NCBI GenBank assembly: GCA_003166955.1
Contig: PMUI01000019.1
Location: 62,001-126,000, forward strand
DNA length: 64,000 nt
DNA from: Acidobacterium sp.
GTDB lineage: Bacteria; Acidobacteriota; Terriglobia; Terriglobales; Acidobacteriaceae
Reading direction: 5' to 3'
Each line of letters starts with the position of its first letter. Positions within the stretch are counted from its first letter, which is position 1. Shown here piece by piece: positions 1 to 9,504 of the stretch. A model generated the notes under the pieces. It worked only from the letters and a program-made list of their open reading frames with translations, was not told the origin of the DNA and searched no databases. The position numbers were made by a program, and so were the translations under genes.

Positions 1-928
1 CGACATTCGCGAGCAGGATGAGGACGCAATTCCCGATCATGATGTGCTGCTGGCCGGTTTTCCCTGCCAGCCGTTTTCGATTGCAGGCATAAGTAAGAAA
101 AATGCGCTGGGGCGGCCGCACGGATTTGCGTGCGCGACGCAGGGGACGCTGTTTTTCGACGTGGCGCGGATTCTTGCAGCGAAACGGCCGTGGGCGTTTC
201 TGCTCGAAAACGTGAAGAACCTGGTGAATCACGATCGCGGGCGCACGTTTCGCGTGATCCAGCAGACGCTGGAGGAAGAACTCGGCTACCGCGTTTCCTG
301 GCGCGTGATCGACGCAGCGCATTTTGTTCCGCAGCATCGCGAGCGGATTCTGATTGCGGGGTTTCGTGAGGACTGCGGTTTTGATCTGAACGACGTGACG
401 CTGCCGAGTGGCGGGACAAAGCTGCGGACGTTGCTGCATCCGGAAGATGGAAGCGAGGCGGCGGAGGAGCCGTACACACGAGGCCGACGCGCTGGGGTAA
501 ATCCGAAGTACACGCTCACGAAGAAGCTCTGGGATTATTTGCAGGCGTACGCGGCGAAGCATCGCGCGGCGGGCAATGGGTTTGGGTTTGGGCTGGTGGA
601 TGGGGACTCGGTCGCGCGCACGCTGTCGGCGCGGTATTACAAGGATGGGTCGGAGATTCTGGTGAGCCGGGGCGAAGGCGAGAATCCGCGGCGGCTGACT
701 CCCAGGGAGTGCGCGCGCCTGATGGGTTTCCCTGACAGCTTCCGGATTCCGGTTTCTGACACGCAGGCGTACAAGCAGTTCGGGAACAGCGTGGTGGTAC
801 CGGTGATCGTGACGGTGGCGCGGGCGATGCAGCCTCATCTTGTCCCTGAGGTGAAGGGTGAAACCGCTTCGAGGACGGCGCCGGTTCGGCGCGGGCCCAC
901 CGCCGAGCCAGCCGCGTTGCTCCCATGA
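1..928 (+). CDS. dcm: DNA (cytosine-5-)-methyltransferase, Dcm type, 5'-truncated by window edge
   Basis: Methylates the C5 of cytosine in a short DNA site using S-adenosylmethionine. The frame is open from base 2, so the N-terminus (motif I) lies outside the window and 308 residues are visible. Motif IV is GFPCQPFS with the catalytic Cys, motif VI is LLENVKNL, motif VIII is QHRERI and motif X is [10 protein letters not shown]. The segment [16 protein letters not shown] followed by [14 protein letters not shown] closely resembles E. coli Dcm from memory, so CCWGG specificity is plausible but inferred. The stop overlaps the vsr start by 4 bp (ATGA), giving a translationally coupled methylase-repair pair. 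No restriction endonuclease gene is visible on this side. Confidence 0.93.
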   Translation, partial: DIREQDEDAIPDHDVLLAGFPCQPFSIAGISKKNALGRPHGFACATQGTLFFDVARILAAKRPWAFLLENVKNLVNHDRGRTFRVIQQTLEEELGYRVSWRVIDAAHFVPQHRERILIAGFREDCGFDLNDVTLPSGGTKLRTLLHPEDGSEAAEEPYTRGRRAGVNPKYTLTKKLWDYLQAYAAKHRAAGNGFGFGLVDGDSVARTLSARYYKDGSEILVSRGEGENPRRLTPRECARLMGFPDSFRIPVSDTQAYKQFGNSVVVPVIVTVARAMQPHLVPEVKGETASRTAPVRRGPTAEPAALLP

Positions 929-1338
929 CCGACGTCCATACCCGGGAGCAGCGGAGCCGCAACATGGCGGCGATCCGTTCACGGAACACCAAGCCTGAGG
1001 TGCGGGTGCGGCGCGTACTGCACGCGATGGGGTTCCGGTTCCGGCTGCATCGCAAGGACCTGCCAGGGCGCCCGGACATTGTGCTGCCGAAGTTCCGGAC
1101 GGTGATTTTCGTCCACGGGTGCTTTTGGCACTGTCACCGTTGCAAATACGGGTCGGTGGTTCCGGCTACGCGGGCGGAGTTCTGGGCGGCGAAGCGAGGC
1201 GGAAATGTGGCGCGGGATCGGCGGCACGCGGCGGCACTGCGGCGGCTGGGGTGGCGCGTGGTGGTGGTGTGGGAGTGCGAGGTGCGCACGGATGCTGCAG
1301 CAGAGACGAAGCTCCGCGAGTTGCGCATCGGACGCTGA
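925..1338 (+). CDS. vsr: Very short patch repair endonuclease Vsr
   Basis: Nicks DNA 5' of a T in T:G mismatches that arise when 5-methylcytosine in a Dcm site deaminates, and so starts short-patch repair. The protein has 137 residues, the usual Vsr length. It opens with [19 protein letters not shown], has the catalytic Asp51 in GRPDIVL, and carries the FWHCHRC block (Phe67, Trp68, His69, His71, Cys73) that wedges into DNA and binds zinc in the E. coli enzyme. Its ATG overlaps the methylase stop, the standard arrangement for this pair, so it probably acts on the site of the upstream methylase. Confidence 0.96.
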   Translation: MTDVHTREQRSRNMAAIRSRNTKPEVRVRRVLHAMGFRFRLHRKDLPGRPDIVLPKFRTVIFVHGCFWHCHRCKYGSVVPATRAEFWAAKRGGNVARDRRHAAALRRLGWRVVVVWECEVRTDAAAETKLRELRIGR

Positions 1339-1354
1339 GGTAGCATCAAGTCGA

Positions 1355-2251
1355 ATGACTGAGCGTGAGCTGGGGGATTTGCCGACCGAGGCGCGCAATC
1401 CGGCGTCCGAGCGGATCGACGAGGTGTCGACGCTGGAGATGCTGGGGGTGATCCATGCGGCAGACCAGGAGGCGGTCGCCGCGGTTGGGCGCCAGCTGCC
1501 GCGGATTGCTGCCGCGGTCGATGCGATTGCGGCACGGATTGAAGAAGGCGGGCGACTGTACTACCTGGGTGCGGGGACGTCAGGGCGGCTGGGAGTGCTG
1601 GATGCCTCGGAGTGCCCGCCGACCTTCAACACGCCGCCAGAGTTGGTGCAGGGGATCATCGCGGGCGGCGAAGCGGCTCTGCGGCGGTCGATGGAGCGCG
1701 TGGAGGATGATCCTGCGCTGGGTGCGATGGATCTCGAGGAGAACGATTTTGGCGCGGGCGATGTGCTGGTGGGGATCGCCACCAGCGGGCGCACGCCGTA
1801 TGTGCTGGGCGGGATGGCGTACGCGCGGCGGCTGGGCGCGCTGACCGTGGGCGTGACGTGCGTGCCGGACTCGCCGGTGGCGGAGGCGGCGGAGATCGCG
1901 ATTGTGCCGGAGACCGGACCGGAGGTGGTGACGGGCTCGACGCGCATGAAGGCGGGCACGGCGACGAAGCTGGTGCTGAATATGCTCTCGACGGGCGCGT
2001 TCGTGCGGCTGGGGTATGTGTACGGGAACCTGATGGTGAACGTGCAACCGGCGAACACGAAGCTGGAGGACCGGGCGGCGCGGATCATCGCGACGATCAC
2101 CGGCCTCGAATATGAGGAGGCGGTGCAGTTACTGGCGAAGGCCGAGGCGGTGAAGACGGCGGTGGTGATGCACAAGCTGGGAGTGAGCCGCGTGGACGCG
2201 GAGGCGCGTCTTGCCAGGGCGCACGGAAGGCTGAAGGAAGCGCTGCGGTGA
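1355..2251 (+). CDS. murQ: N-acetylmuramic acid 6-phosphate etherase
   Basis: Cleaves the D-lactyl ether of MurNAc-6-phosphate to GlcNAc-6-phosphate and lactate in cytoplasmic cell-wall sugar recycling. The SIS-fold signature LGAGTSGRLGVLDASECPPTF (split: LGAGTSGRLGV then DASECPPTF) is at residues 71-91 and contains Glu86, the likely catalytic acid. The ATG at 1355 is preferred over an in-frame start at 1205 because it gives 298 residues, the E. coli MurQ length, and MTERELGDLPTEARNP is a normal N-terminus; the longer form would overlap vsr. A TAGCAT box lies 8 bp before the ATG. No MurK/AnmK or sugar transporter is adjacent. Confidence 0.95.
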   Translation: MTERELGDLPTEARNPASERIDEVSTLEMLGVIHAADQEAVAAVGRQLPRIAAAVDAIAARIEEGGRLYYLGAGTSGRLGVLDASECPPTFNTPPELVQGIIAGGEAALRRSMERVEDDPALGAMDLEENDFGAGDVLVGIATSGRTPYVLGGMAYARRLGALTVGVTCVPDSPVAEAAEIAIVPETGPEVVTGSTRMKAGTATKLVLNMLSTGAFVRLGYVYGNLMVNVQPANTKLEDRAARIIATITGLEYEEAVQLLAKAEAVKTAVVMHKLGVSRVDAEARLARAHGRLKEALR

Positions 2252-2345
2252 GGGGCGCGGGCTTGTCGGGGCCGGAGCAACTTTGCTGGGGTAACGCTCG
2301 TATCTTTTGCCGCGATGGATTTTTTTTTGTAAGAACGGGAACGAC

Positions 2346-3089
2346 ATGAAAGCGACGCAGTTTGAATTTCGGATTCGGCTGATCATTATCGTGTTGCTGT
2401 ACGCGCTCGGGTTCTGGGCGCCGTGGACGTGGAGCGCGGGCCACTACTCGCCCCCTGCGACCACGGCCTGGCTGGCGCTTTCAACCTGGCTGGCACGCCT
2501 TGACTGGCTGCCGCTGGAACAGGCGACGCTGCTGGTGACGGTGCTGGCGATCCTGTTTGGGCTTGCGGGCGCGGCGCTGCGGGTGTGGGGCACGGCGTAT
2601 CTGAGCGCTGGCGTGGTGCATTCGGCCGCGATGCATGGCGACCAGATGATGGCCGCGGGCCCGTACCGGTATGTGCGGAATCCGCTGTACCTGGGTTCGG
2701 TGTTTCTGGCGGTGAGCATCGCGATCCTGATGCCGCCATCGGGCGCGGTGGTTTTTCTGGTTGCTGTGGGGCTGTTTTACTTCCGGCTCATCCTGGGCGA
2801 AGAGGCATTTCTGGCGGGGACGATCGGCGAGGCGTATCTGGATTACAAGAAGCGGGTGCCAAGGCTGGTACCAGGTTTGCGCGCGCGGACTCCGCCGTCA
2901 CCGGCGCGACCGGAGTGGATTACAAGCGTCGTGGCCGAGACTCTGCCGGTGGGCTATTCGCTGTGTCTCGCGGTGCTGGTGTGGAGATACGAGCCGCTGC
3001 TGCTGATCCGATGCCTGTTGATCTGCTTTGGCCTGTCGCTGGTGACCAGGGCGTTTCTTCCGAAGAAGAAGGCTGCGGCCACCGCGTAG
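2346..3089 (+). CDS. Isoprenylcysteine carboxyl methyltransferase-like membrane protein
   Basis: Polytopic membrane protein of 247 residues in the ICMT/PEMT-like methyltransferase superfamily. The diagnostic block AGPYRYVRNPLYLG lies near residues 105-118, followed by hydrophobic segments and EEAFLAGTIGEAYLDYKKRVPRLVP, which matches the C-terminal SAM-binding half of the family (GEEYRxYxxRVPRxxP). The substrate in bacteria is usually unknown and cannot be told from sequence. The ATG at 2346 follows AACGGGAACG; an ATG at 2307 would add 13 unlikely residues. A second hydrophobic stretch after residue 190 extends it beyond the shortest family members. Confidence 0.8.
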   Translation: MKATQFEFRIRLIIIVLLYALGFWAPWTWSAGHYSPPATTAWLALSTWLARLDWLPLEQATLLVTVLAILFGLAGAALRVWGTAYLSAGVVHSAAMHGDQMMAAGPYRYVRNPLYLGSVFLAVSIAILMPPSGAVVFLVAVGLFYFRLILGEEAFLAGTIGEAYLDYKKRVPRLVPGLRARTPPSPARPEWITSVVAETLPVGYSLCLAVLVWRYEPLLLIRCLLICFGLSLVTRAFLPKKKAAATA

Positions 3090-3119
3090 CGGTTCAGGAC
3101 TGCCATCAGGGCTGCTGGA

Positions 3120-3263
3120 TCAGGAGTCCTTCCCAGGCTTGCCGACATCCTGCTCTTCGGAATGGTGCATATCGGCGTGGCGGCTGGTGGCCCACAGGAT
3201 GCAGGCAAAGAATGCGGCGGCGAAGAGCAGGATGACAGCGATGGTGTTGGGGATTCCGGCCAT
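3120..3263 (-). CDS. Small single-span membrane protein, twin copy 1
   Basis: 47 residues: one transmembrane segment (IAVILLFAAAFFACILWAT) followed by a charged, His-rich cytoplasmic or periplasmic tail (RHADMHHSEEQD) and a C-terminal KDS. A GGAG lies upstream of the ATG at 3261-3263; longer in-frame starts are possible but lack support. It is clearly homologous to the gene at 3376-3513: both share the pattern P-TI-F-CILWAT-H-ED-KD. The family is not recognised. It resembles in size the tiny accessory subunits of respiratory complexes, but nothing in the neighbourhood supports a specific partner. Confidence 0.6.
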   Translation of the reverse strand: MAGIPNTIAVILLFAAAFFACILWATSRHADMHHSEEQDVGKPGKDS

Positions 3264-3375
3264 GGCGGTGACTCCAGTAAGTAGAGAGCGCTGAGAGACG
3301 CCGTTTGTTGCCTCGGAGGACAAACAGGACTTCCCCTCAGTTCGGAGACCGCCTTTCGCCCGGCCGGGCGGCGGC

Positions 3376-3513
3376 TTAGCGATCCTTCGCCATCACCGAG
3401 AGATCCTCGTTGTCGGCATCCGAGGTGTGGCCATGGGTCGCCCACAGGATGCAGACGGCGAAGATCAACGGAAACATGATGACGATGAAGATTGTGGCGG
3501 GAGTTTGGCCCAT
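3376..3513 (-). CDS. Small single-span membrane protein, twin copy 2
   Basis: 45 residues with one membrane span (IFIVIMFPLIFAVCILWAT) and an acidic tail ending AKDR. A strong ribosome binding site, GGGAGGAG, sits 5-6 bp before the ATG at 3511-3513, which supports real translation. It is the first gene of a likely pair with the 3120-3263 copy, about 110 bp upstream of it, and the two share the core CILWAT followed two residues later by His. The DNA around the CILWAT codons is also nearly the same in the two copies, so this is a local duplication. Function unknown. Confidence 0.68.
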   Translation of the reverse strand: MGQTPATIFIVIMFPLIFAVCILWATHGHTSDADNEDLSVMAKDR

Positions 3514-3656
3514 ACGCACTCCTCCCAGCAGTATTCTGCGCCTGGGGCGGACCGTCGGAACACAATTTTCACGGGGTTCACATCCCGGAGGTAACATTTT
3601 TTGCGTGCCTCGCATCAAAGGTGGCAACCAGTACGCATGGTTGGGAGAGATCTCCG

Positions 3657-4188
3657 ATGAAAACGCGGTTCCGTTGGGTGTTGCCCGCCTTGTTGTCCGC
3701 CTTTCTCTCAGCTGCAGCCTTCGCGCAGGATGACGGAGTGGGGCTGGGACCCCGAGGGGGAAGCGTGTTTCTGGAGGCGTCCGCGGCCAGCGTCGGCCAG
3801 GGGTATGGCGTGCTGTGGGGTGGAAGCGGCGGTGGCTATATTCAGGGGCATGTGCTGGGATTCGTGGCGCGCGCGACGGCGCTGCCGGGGAACGCGAATA
3901 CCCACGTGTATGACGCGGTGAGCGGGCCGCGGCTTGCGGTGACGCTGCCGCTGGTGCGGGTCTTTGCTGAGGCCGGTGGCGGGCTGGGGCACAGTGGCTT
4001 CTACAACTCGCCGGGGCGCCTACGGCACTGGGTGGGGAGCGGCGTGGCAGGCCAACGCCGGAGTGTCGCGTGGGATTCTCCCGCGGGTCGACTGGCGGAT
4101 CCTTGAGGTGGGCTACGGCCACATCTACGTGGGGTCGGGCGTGTCGCCGGTGATCGCGAGCACGGGACGGACGCTGCACCTTTGGTAG
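3657..4188 (+). pseudogene. Outer-membrane beta-barrel-like protein gene with an internal frameshift
   Basis: Starts with a clear signal peptide (MKTRFRWVLPALLSAFLSAAAFA then QDD). The Gly-rich alternating pattern that follows looks like a small outer-membrane barrel. Frame one runs to about 4010 (GGGLGHSGFYNSPG). The natural continuation, AYGTGWGAAWQANAGVSRGI to GYGHIYVGSGV and the aromatic C-terminal TLHLW, lies in the next frame and stops at 4186-4188. The shift, one extra base or two missing, falls between about 4005 and 4022 in a CCGGGGCGCC run. Without a correction frame one reads on to 4106 as Arg-rich nonsense. It may be a true pseudogene or a sequencing error. Confidence 0.7.
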
Positions 4189-4212
4189 AGTGCGGTTCCC
4201 TTCCCTTCCTGC

Positions 4213-5520
4213 TCAGCTCTCTTTGGACATCGCGGCGAAGGCCTGGCGGGCTGCGTCGACAGTCTGCTGGATGTCGGCGTCCGTGTGCGCGGTACTGGTA
4301 AAGGCAGCCTCAAACTGCGAGGGCGGGAGCCAGACGCCGGCGTTGAGCATGGCTCGATGGAAGGCGGCGAAGCGTTTTGTGTCGGATTGCGCGGCCTGCT
4401 CGTAGTTGGTTACCGGGCCGGCGGTGAAGAACCAGGTCCACATGGCGCCGACGCGGTTCGTGGTGAGCGGGATTCCGGCACTTGCTGCGGCCGAGGCAAC
4501 ACCGTCGGCGACAGTGGCGCTCAGCTTTTCGAGTTTCGCGTAAACTTCGGCGCGATGGTCGCGGAGATAGCCGACGGTCGCGATGCCTGCGGCCATCGCC
4601 AGCGGATTGCCGCTGAGCGTGCCGGCCTGGTAGACCGGGCCAAGGGGCGCGAGCTGATCCATGATCTCGGCACGGCCGCCGAAAGCGCCGACGGGCAGGC
4701 CGCCGCCGACAATCTTGCCCAGGGTGGTCAAGTCGGGGCGGATGCCGTAGAGTTCCTGAGCGCCGCCGAATGCGACACGGAAGCCGGTCATGACTTCGTC
4801 GAAGATCAACAGCGCGCCGTGCTGGGCGGTAAGGGTGCGGAGGGCCTGGAGATAGCTGGGCGCGGGCGGAATGCAGCCGGCGTTGCCGACGATGGGCTCG
4901 ACGATGATGCAGGCGATTTGGCCTGGATGATTTTCGAAGGCGGCTTCGACGGCGACGATGTCGTTGAAGGGCAGAGCGAGGGTGAAATGTGCAACCTCCT
5001 CCGGCACGCCAGCTGAGCCGGGAATGCCGAACGTCGCGACGCCGGAGCCGGCTTTGACGAGCAGCCCGTCCGCGTGGCCGTGATAGCAGCCTTCGAACTT
5101 GACGATGTATTTGCGATTCGTGAAGGCGCGCGCCAAGCGGACAGCCGACATGGTGGCTTCGGTGCCTGAGCTGACGAAGCGCAGCTTCTCGATCGACGGA
5201 TACGCGCCAGTCACCAGCTCAGCGAGGTCGCCTTCGGCCTGCGTCGATGCGCCGAAGCTGGCGCTGTTCGCAGCCGCCTTTTTGATCGCTTCAACAACGG
5301 GCGGGAAGGCGTGGCCGAGAATCATCGGTCCCCAGGAGCCGAAGTAGTCGATGTAGCGGTTGCCGTCCGCGTCCCAAAGATAAGCGCCCTCGCCGCGCAC
5401 GACGAAGGGAGGCTCGCCGCCGACCGCGCGAAAGGCACGGACGGGCGAGTTGACTCCGCCGGGGAAAAGCTTCTCTGCGCGCAAGCGCAACGCGCCGGAG
5501 CGGGTGAGCGTGAGGGCCAT
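4213..5520 (-). CDS. hemL: Glutamate-1-semialdehyde 2,1-aminomutase
   Basis: PLP enzyme that converts glutamate-1-semialdehyde to 5-aminolevulinate, the C5 route into haem. The 435 residues match the family length. Signatures include [13 protein letters not shown] near the N-terminus, [15 protein letters not shown] at 117-131 for cofactor phosphate binding, FDEVMTGFR at 240-248 and the Schiff-base Lys269 in [18 protein letters not shown]. The gene stands alone and is divergent from the DUF885 gene. A TATACT box on the minus strand (5528-5533) is only 7 bp from the ATG. Confidence 0.97.
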   Translation of the reverse strand: MALTLTRSGALRLRAEKLFPGGVNSPVRAFRAVGGEPPFVVRGEGAYLWDADGNRYIDYFGSWGPMILGHAFPPVVEAIKKAAANSASFGASTQAEGDLAELVTGAYPSIEKLRFVSSGTEATMSAVRLARAFTNRKYIVKFEGCYHGHADGLLVKAGSGVATFGIPGSAGVPEEVAHFTLALPFNDIVAVEAAFENHPGQIACIIVEPIVGNAGCIPPAPSYLQALRTLTAQHGALLIFDEVMTGFRVAFGGAQELYGIRPDLTTLGKIVGGGLPVGAFGGRAEIMDQLAPLGPVYQAGTLSGNPLAMAAGIATVGYLRDHRAEVYAKLEKLSATVADGVASAAASAGIPLTTNRVGAMWTWFFTAGPVTNYEQAAQSDTKRFAAFHRAMLNAGVWLPPSQFEAAFTSTAHTDADIQQTVDAARQAFAAMSKES

Positions 5521-5527
5521 GGTTTCC

Positions 5528-5533
5528 AGTATA
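5528..5533 (-). promoter_or_regulatory. Candidate -10 box for hemL, leaderless spacing
   Basis: On the minus strand TATACT is followed by GGAAACC and then the hemL ATG. A sigma-70 start about 7 bp after the -10 box would fall on or next to the A of the ATG, implying a leaderless or nearly leaderless message. No good -35 hexamer is visible at 17 bp. Confidence 0.45.
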
Positions 5534-5583
5534 GGTACTGGTGGGATGACGGAATTTGTGCGGATAGCAGATACTGAAATCCA

Positions 5584-7347
5584 ATGAACAACAGAGCACC
5601 CACAGTGCTGTTTGCCGTTCTTTGCGTGATGGTATTTTCCCCAGCGATAAATTCAGAAGCCCCCGATGCCGGAGCGAAATTCCGCGCGCTGGCGGATCGG
5701 TATTTCTCCGACGTGGAGTTTCAGTACGGACCGACCGGCGCCACCCAGCTGGGCTTTCATCAGTACGACACAAAGCTGGACGACTACAGCCGGACCGGCA
5801 TCGACGCCGAGATCGCGGCGCTGAAGGAGTTCGAGTGGAAGTTCGACTACTTCTCTGCAGGGGGCCTCGACGAGAGCACGCAGGGCGATCTCGTGATCAT
5901 GCGCGCGCACGTGCGCAGTAACCTGCTGGAGTTGGAAACCATTCGGGGCTGGGAAAAGAATCCCGACAGCTACTCGAGCGGGATCACGAACAGCGCGTTT
6001 GTGCTGATGGAGCGGGATTTTGCGCCCGCCGATGACCGGCTGCGGTCGCTGATCGCGCGCGAGAAGCTGATGCCGGCGGTCTTTACCGAGGCGCAAAAGA
6101 ACCTGAAGAATCCGCCGCGCATATATACGGAGATTGCGCTGGAACAGTTGCCGGGGATCATCGACTTTTTCCAGCACGATGTGCCGTCGGCGTTCAAAGC
6201 AGCAAAGGATCCGGCGACGATCGCCGAGTTCCAGAAGACCAACGCAGCGGTGATTGCGGCGCTCACCAGTTATAAGAATTGGCTCAAGACCAGCCTGCTG
6301 CCGCAGTCGAATGGTGATTTTCGCGTCGGCGCGGAGACGTTCAGCAAAAAGCTGCTCTACGACGAGATGGTCGATGTGCCGCTCGATCGGCTGTTGCAGA
6401 TTGGGTACGACGACCTGCACAAGAACCAGGCGGAGTTCAACCGCGTCGCAAAGGAAATTGACCCAAACAAAACGCCGAAAGAGGTACTGGCCGAGCTGGC
6501 TGCGATTCATCCACCGCCGGACCAGCTTCTCCAGACCTTTCACAACACGTTCGACAGCCTGATCGGATTCATCCAGGCGAAGAAGATCATCACGATCCCG
6601 GCGACCGTGCAGCCGACACTCGAAGAGACGCCGCCCTTCATGCGGGCCACGACGCAAGCGTCGATGGATTCGCCCGGGCCGTACGAGAAGCACTCGACGA
6701 CGGCCTACTTCAACGTGACGCTACCCGAAAAGGATTGGCCGGCGGCGCGTGCGAACGAGTACATGGCAGCGTTCAACCGGGGAACCATCGTCAGCACCTC
6801 CGTTCACGAGGCGTATCCCGGCCACTACGTGCAGTTCCTGTGGGTGAATCACACGAATCTGAGCGCGGTGCGGAAGCTGACCGGATCGGCAACGAACATT
6901 GAAGGGTGGGCGCACTACTGCGAGCAGATGATGCTCGACGAGGGCTACAACCAGCCCGGTATGGGCGCCAGGGATGAGCGCGAATCGCGCCTTATCCGCC
7001 TGGGGCAGCTGCAGGATGCGCTACTGCGGGACGCGCGGTTCGTCGTGGGCATTCGCATGCACACGCAGGGCATGACGCTGAAGCAGGCGGAGGATTTCTT
7101 CGTCAACGAGGGCTACCAGGCGCGGCCGATCGGGGAATTGGAGACGAAACGCGGGACGAGCGACCCGACATATTTGTATTACACGCTGGGCAAACTCCAG
7201 ATCTTGAAGCTGAGGTCGGACCTCCAGAAAAAGAAGGGCGCCAGTTTCTCCCTTGAGAAATTTCACGACGACTTCATGGGCCAGGGCGGCGCGCCCATTC
7301 GGATTGTGCGGAAGGCGCTGCTCGGCGACGACTCGCCAACGCTGTGA
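5584..7347 (+). CDS. DUF885 family exported putative metallopeptidase
   Basis: 587 residues with an N-terminal hydrophobic export signal ([19 protein letters not shown]). DUF885 proteins are helical and related to zinc metallopeptidases. The family motif here is [13 protein letters not shown], with His408, Glu409 and His414 giving an HExxxxH zinc-site pattern, followed by [12 protein letters not shown] near residue 440, whose Glu and His match the second half of the site in the family. The C-terminal [17 protein letters not shown] is also typical. Substrate unknown; a periplasmic peptidase role is inference. It is divergent from hemL and followed by galU after 89 bp. Confidence 0.85.
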   Translation: MNNRAPTVLFAVLCVMVFSPAINSEAPDAGAKFRALADRYFSDVEFQYGPTGATQLGFHQYDTKLDDYSRTGIDAEIAALKEFEWKFDYFSAGGLDESTQGDLVIMRAHVRSNLLELETIRGWEKNPDSYSSGITNSAFVLMERDFAPADDRLRSLIAREKLMPAVFTEAQKNLKNPPRIYTEIALEQLPGIIDFFQHDVPSAFKAAKDPATIAEFQKTNAAVIAALTSYKNWLKTSLLPQSNGDFRVGAETFSKKLLYDEMVDVPLDRLLQIGYDDLHKNQAEFNRVAKEIDPNKTPKEVLAELAAIHPPPDQLLQTFHNTFDSLIGFIQAKKIITIPATVQPTLEETPPFMRATTQASMDSPGPYEKHSTTAYFNVTLPEKDWPAARANEYMAAFNRGTIVSTSVHEAYPGHYVQFLWVNHTNLSAVRKLTGSATNIEGWAHYCEQMMLDEGYNQPGMGARDERESRLIRLGQLQDALLRDARFVVGIRMHTQGMTLKQAEDFFVNEGYQARPIGELETKRGTSDPTYLYYTLGKLQILKLRSDLQKKKGASFSLEKFHDDFMGQGGAPIRIVRKALLGDDSPTL

Positions 7348-7436
7348 GCCGGGGGTCGCATCCTGGTCCAGTCTCGCTGTAGAATGCCCGTTTCGTGGTA
7401 GAGGCGCGCACGAGGAAGGAATCTAAAATCAGAGAA

Positions 7437-8318
7437 ATGTCAACGCAGACGAAAGTGCGCAAGGCGATTTTCCCGGCTGCAGGTTTCGGTACGCGATTTT
7501 TGCCGGCCACTAAATCGATCCCAAAAGAAATGCTGGCGCTGGTCGACAAGCCGATCATCCAGTACGGCGTGGAAGAAGCGCTGGCCGCGGGATGCGATCA
7601 GATCGTGATTGTGACCGGGCGCGGCAAGTCCGCGATCGAAGATCACTTCGACGTGAGCTATGAGCTGGAATGCACGCTGGAGAAGCGCGGCAAAACCGAC
7701 TTGCTCGCGGTGAGCCGCCAGGTTTCGCACATGGTGCGGCTCTCCTATGTGCGGCAGAAGGAAGCCATGGGCCTGGGGCACGCGGTGCTGATGGCACGCG
7801 ACCTGGTGGGCGATGAGCCGTTTGCTGTAATCCTGCCCGACGACGTGATCGACGCGAAGGTTCCCTGCCTGAAGCAGATGATGGACGTGTTTGAGCAGGT
7901 GCAGTCGTCGATTGTGGCAACGCAGGTAGTGGAAGGGCCGGCGATTTCGGCGTATGGCGTGCTGGATGGGAAGCCGGTCGCGGGGAATCCGAAGCTGTTC
8001 GACGTTTCGGGTCTGGTGGAGAAGCCGAAGCCGGCCGACGCGCCGTCGAAGAACGCGATCATCGGCCGTTACATTTTGACTCCGAAAATTTTCGATCTGC
8101 TGGAGCATACGCCGCTGGGCGCGGGCGGCGAGCTGCAATTGACCGACGGCATCAAGGGTTTGCTGCAAACGGAGAAGGTCTACGGATACAGCTTCGAAGG
8201 AGTGCGCCACGATGCCGGAGACAAGTTCGGCATGTTGAAGGCAACCGTGGAGTTTGCGCTGAAGCGGGAGGACCTGGGGCCGGCGTTCCGCGATTATCTG
8301 AAGACGCTGAAGCTGTAG
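7437..8318 (+). CDS. galU: UTP--glucose-1-phosphate uridylyltransferase
   Basis: Makes UDP-glucose from UTP and glucose-1-phosphate for polysaccharide, glycolipid and galactose metabolism. The nucleotide-binding signature is FPAAGFGTRFLPATKSIPKE at residues 11-30, and DKPIIQYGVEEALAAG, GLGHAVLMARDLVGDEPFAVILPDD and LVEKPKP follow in GalU order. The start at 7437 (MSTQTKVRKAIFPAAG) is chosen over a GTG at 7395 because family members begin 8-12 residues before the FPAAG block. The length of 293 residues is normal. Galactokinase lies elsewhere in the window at 26.3 kb; no galT is seen. Confidence 0.96.
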   Translation: MSTQTKVRKAIFPAAGFGTRFLPATKSIPKEMLALVDKPIIQYGVEEALAAGCDQIVIVTGRGKSAIEDHFDVSYELECTLEKRGKTDLLAVSRQVSHMVRLSYVRQKEAMGLGHAVLMARDLVGDEPFAVILPDDVIDAKVPCLKQMMDVFEQVQSSIVATQVVEGPAISAYGVLDGKPVAGNPKLFDVSGLVEKPKPADAPSKNAIIGRYILTPKIFDLLEHTPLGAGGELQLTDGIKGLLQTEKVYGYSFEGVRHDAGDKFGMLKATVEFALKREDLGPAFRDYLKTLKL

Positions 8319-8481
8319 GGATCCTGGCCCGGCGGGAGATACTGGGTAGATCCTGTTCGCCTCTGAAACTTAGTTCGGGCCCCGTGCGTCAACATTTGTG
8401 GGCCGGGAGTGTTGCGAAAGCTCTGAGTACCGCTCTGCTGTCGATCCCGGCCTGTTCCCTTTACAACTCCGGAGTACATTG

Positions 8482-8502
8482 CGCCTCGGAACTTGCGAGG
8501 CG
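8482..8502. other. Perfect 7-bp stem hairpin in the panB leader
   Basis: The 282-bp gap between galU and panB contains CGCCTCG, a 7-base loop, then CGAGGCG, about 100 bp before the panB ATG. There is no T-tract, so it is not a normal terminator; it could be a leader structure or chance in GC-rich DNA. The rest of the gap shows no other clear element. Confidence 0.35.
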
Positions 8503-8600
8503 GACTGGTGGTTTGTCTTCTCTGCGGTCGGGGCGTATCGTCAATAGTTGGGTTCGGGTGGCATCCTCTGCATGCGGGAGGAGCCGCACTGGAGACAACC

Positions 8601-9497
8601 ATGAGCATTACGCAGTTCCGCAGTGATGGACCGGCATCCGCGCCGGTTCCGGTGACCTTCCAGACAATCCAGGAAAAGAAACAGGCGAGCCGCCCCATCA
8701 GCGCCCTGACTGCCTACGACTACGCCACGGCTCGCTTGGTGGATGAGGCGGGGATCGATCTGATCCTCGTCGGCGACTCACTGGCCCAGGTCGTCCTCGG
8801 CTACGACAACACGCTGCCAGTGACGGTAGACGAGATGCTGCATCACACCCGCGCCGTGCGGCGCGCGGTGCGGCGGGCGATCGTCGCGGCAGACATGCCG
8901 TGGGGCTCGTATCACGTGAGTGTCGAGGATGGCGTGAAGAACGCCGTGCGCTTTGTGAAGGAAGCCGGCGCTCAGGCCGTGAAGATTGAGGGCGGCGCGA
9001 ACCGTGCGGAGCTGGTGGAGCGGCTGACCTCGGCGGAGATTCCGGTGATCGGGCACCTGGGGCTCACGCCGCAGTCGGTGCATCGGATGGGCGGCTACAA
9101 AGTACAGGGCCGAACAGCGGCGGCGATCAACGAGCTGCTGCACGACGCGCATACGCTGGAGTCCGCGGGCGCCGTGCTGCTGGTGCTGGAAGGCGTGCCG
9201 CGGGAAGTGGCGGCGCGCATCACCTCCGAGGTCGGGATTCCGACCATCGGCATTGGCGCAGGACCGGAATGTGACGGGCAGATTCTCGTGTTTCACGACC
9301 TGGTGAATCTGACCTTTACGCAGCCCGCGAAATTTGTGCGGCAGTATGGCGACGCGGCCGCGCTGTTCCGCAACGCGATCGAGGGCTACCGCCGCGATGT
9401 GGAAACACGCGCGTTTCCCGCCGACGGTGAGAGCTATCACCTGCCCAAAGACGTGGCTGTGTCGCTGAACGGCTCCGCAGTGCGGCAAAAGGCCTGA
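8601..9497 (+). CDS. panB: 3-methyl-2-oxobutanoate hydroxymethyltransferase
   Basis: Transfers a hydroxymethyl group from methylene-tetrahydrofolate to alpha-ketoisovalerate, giving ketopantoate, the first step to pantothenate and CoA. Family blocks are in order: SALTAYDYATARLVDEAGIDLILVGDS (metal-binding Asp in VGDS), DMPWGSYHVS, AVKIEGG, IPVIGHLGLTPQSVHRMGGYKVQGR and IGIGAGPECDGQILV. The ATG at 8601 follows CTGGAGACAACC, a good ribosome site, and gives 298 residues; an upstream in-frame start at 8493 would add a Cys/Gly-rich tail unlike the family. panC follows after 7 bp, so the two form an operon. Confidence 0.96.
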   Translation: MSITQFRSDGPASAPVPVTFQTIQEKKQASRPISALTAYDYATARLVDEAGIDLILVGDSLAQVVLGYDNTLPVTVDEMLHHTRAVRRAVRRAIVAADMPWGSYHVSVEDGVKNAVRFVKEAGAQAVKIEGGANRAELVERLTSAEIPVIGHLGLTPQSVHRMGGYKVQGRTAAAINELLHDAHTLESAGAVLLVLEGVPREVAARITSEVGIPTIGIGAGPECDGQILVFHDLVNLTFTQPAKFVRQYGDAAALFRNAIEGYRRDVETRAFPADGESYHLPKDVAVSLNGSAVRQKA

Positions 9498-9504
9498 CGG
9501 CACG

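Noticed and set aside
3350-3375. CGCCCGGCCGGGCG palindrome after the small membrane-protein gene as a terminator
   Set aside because: It has no loop and no U-tract, so it is not a convincing terminator.
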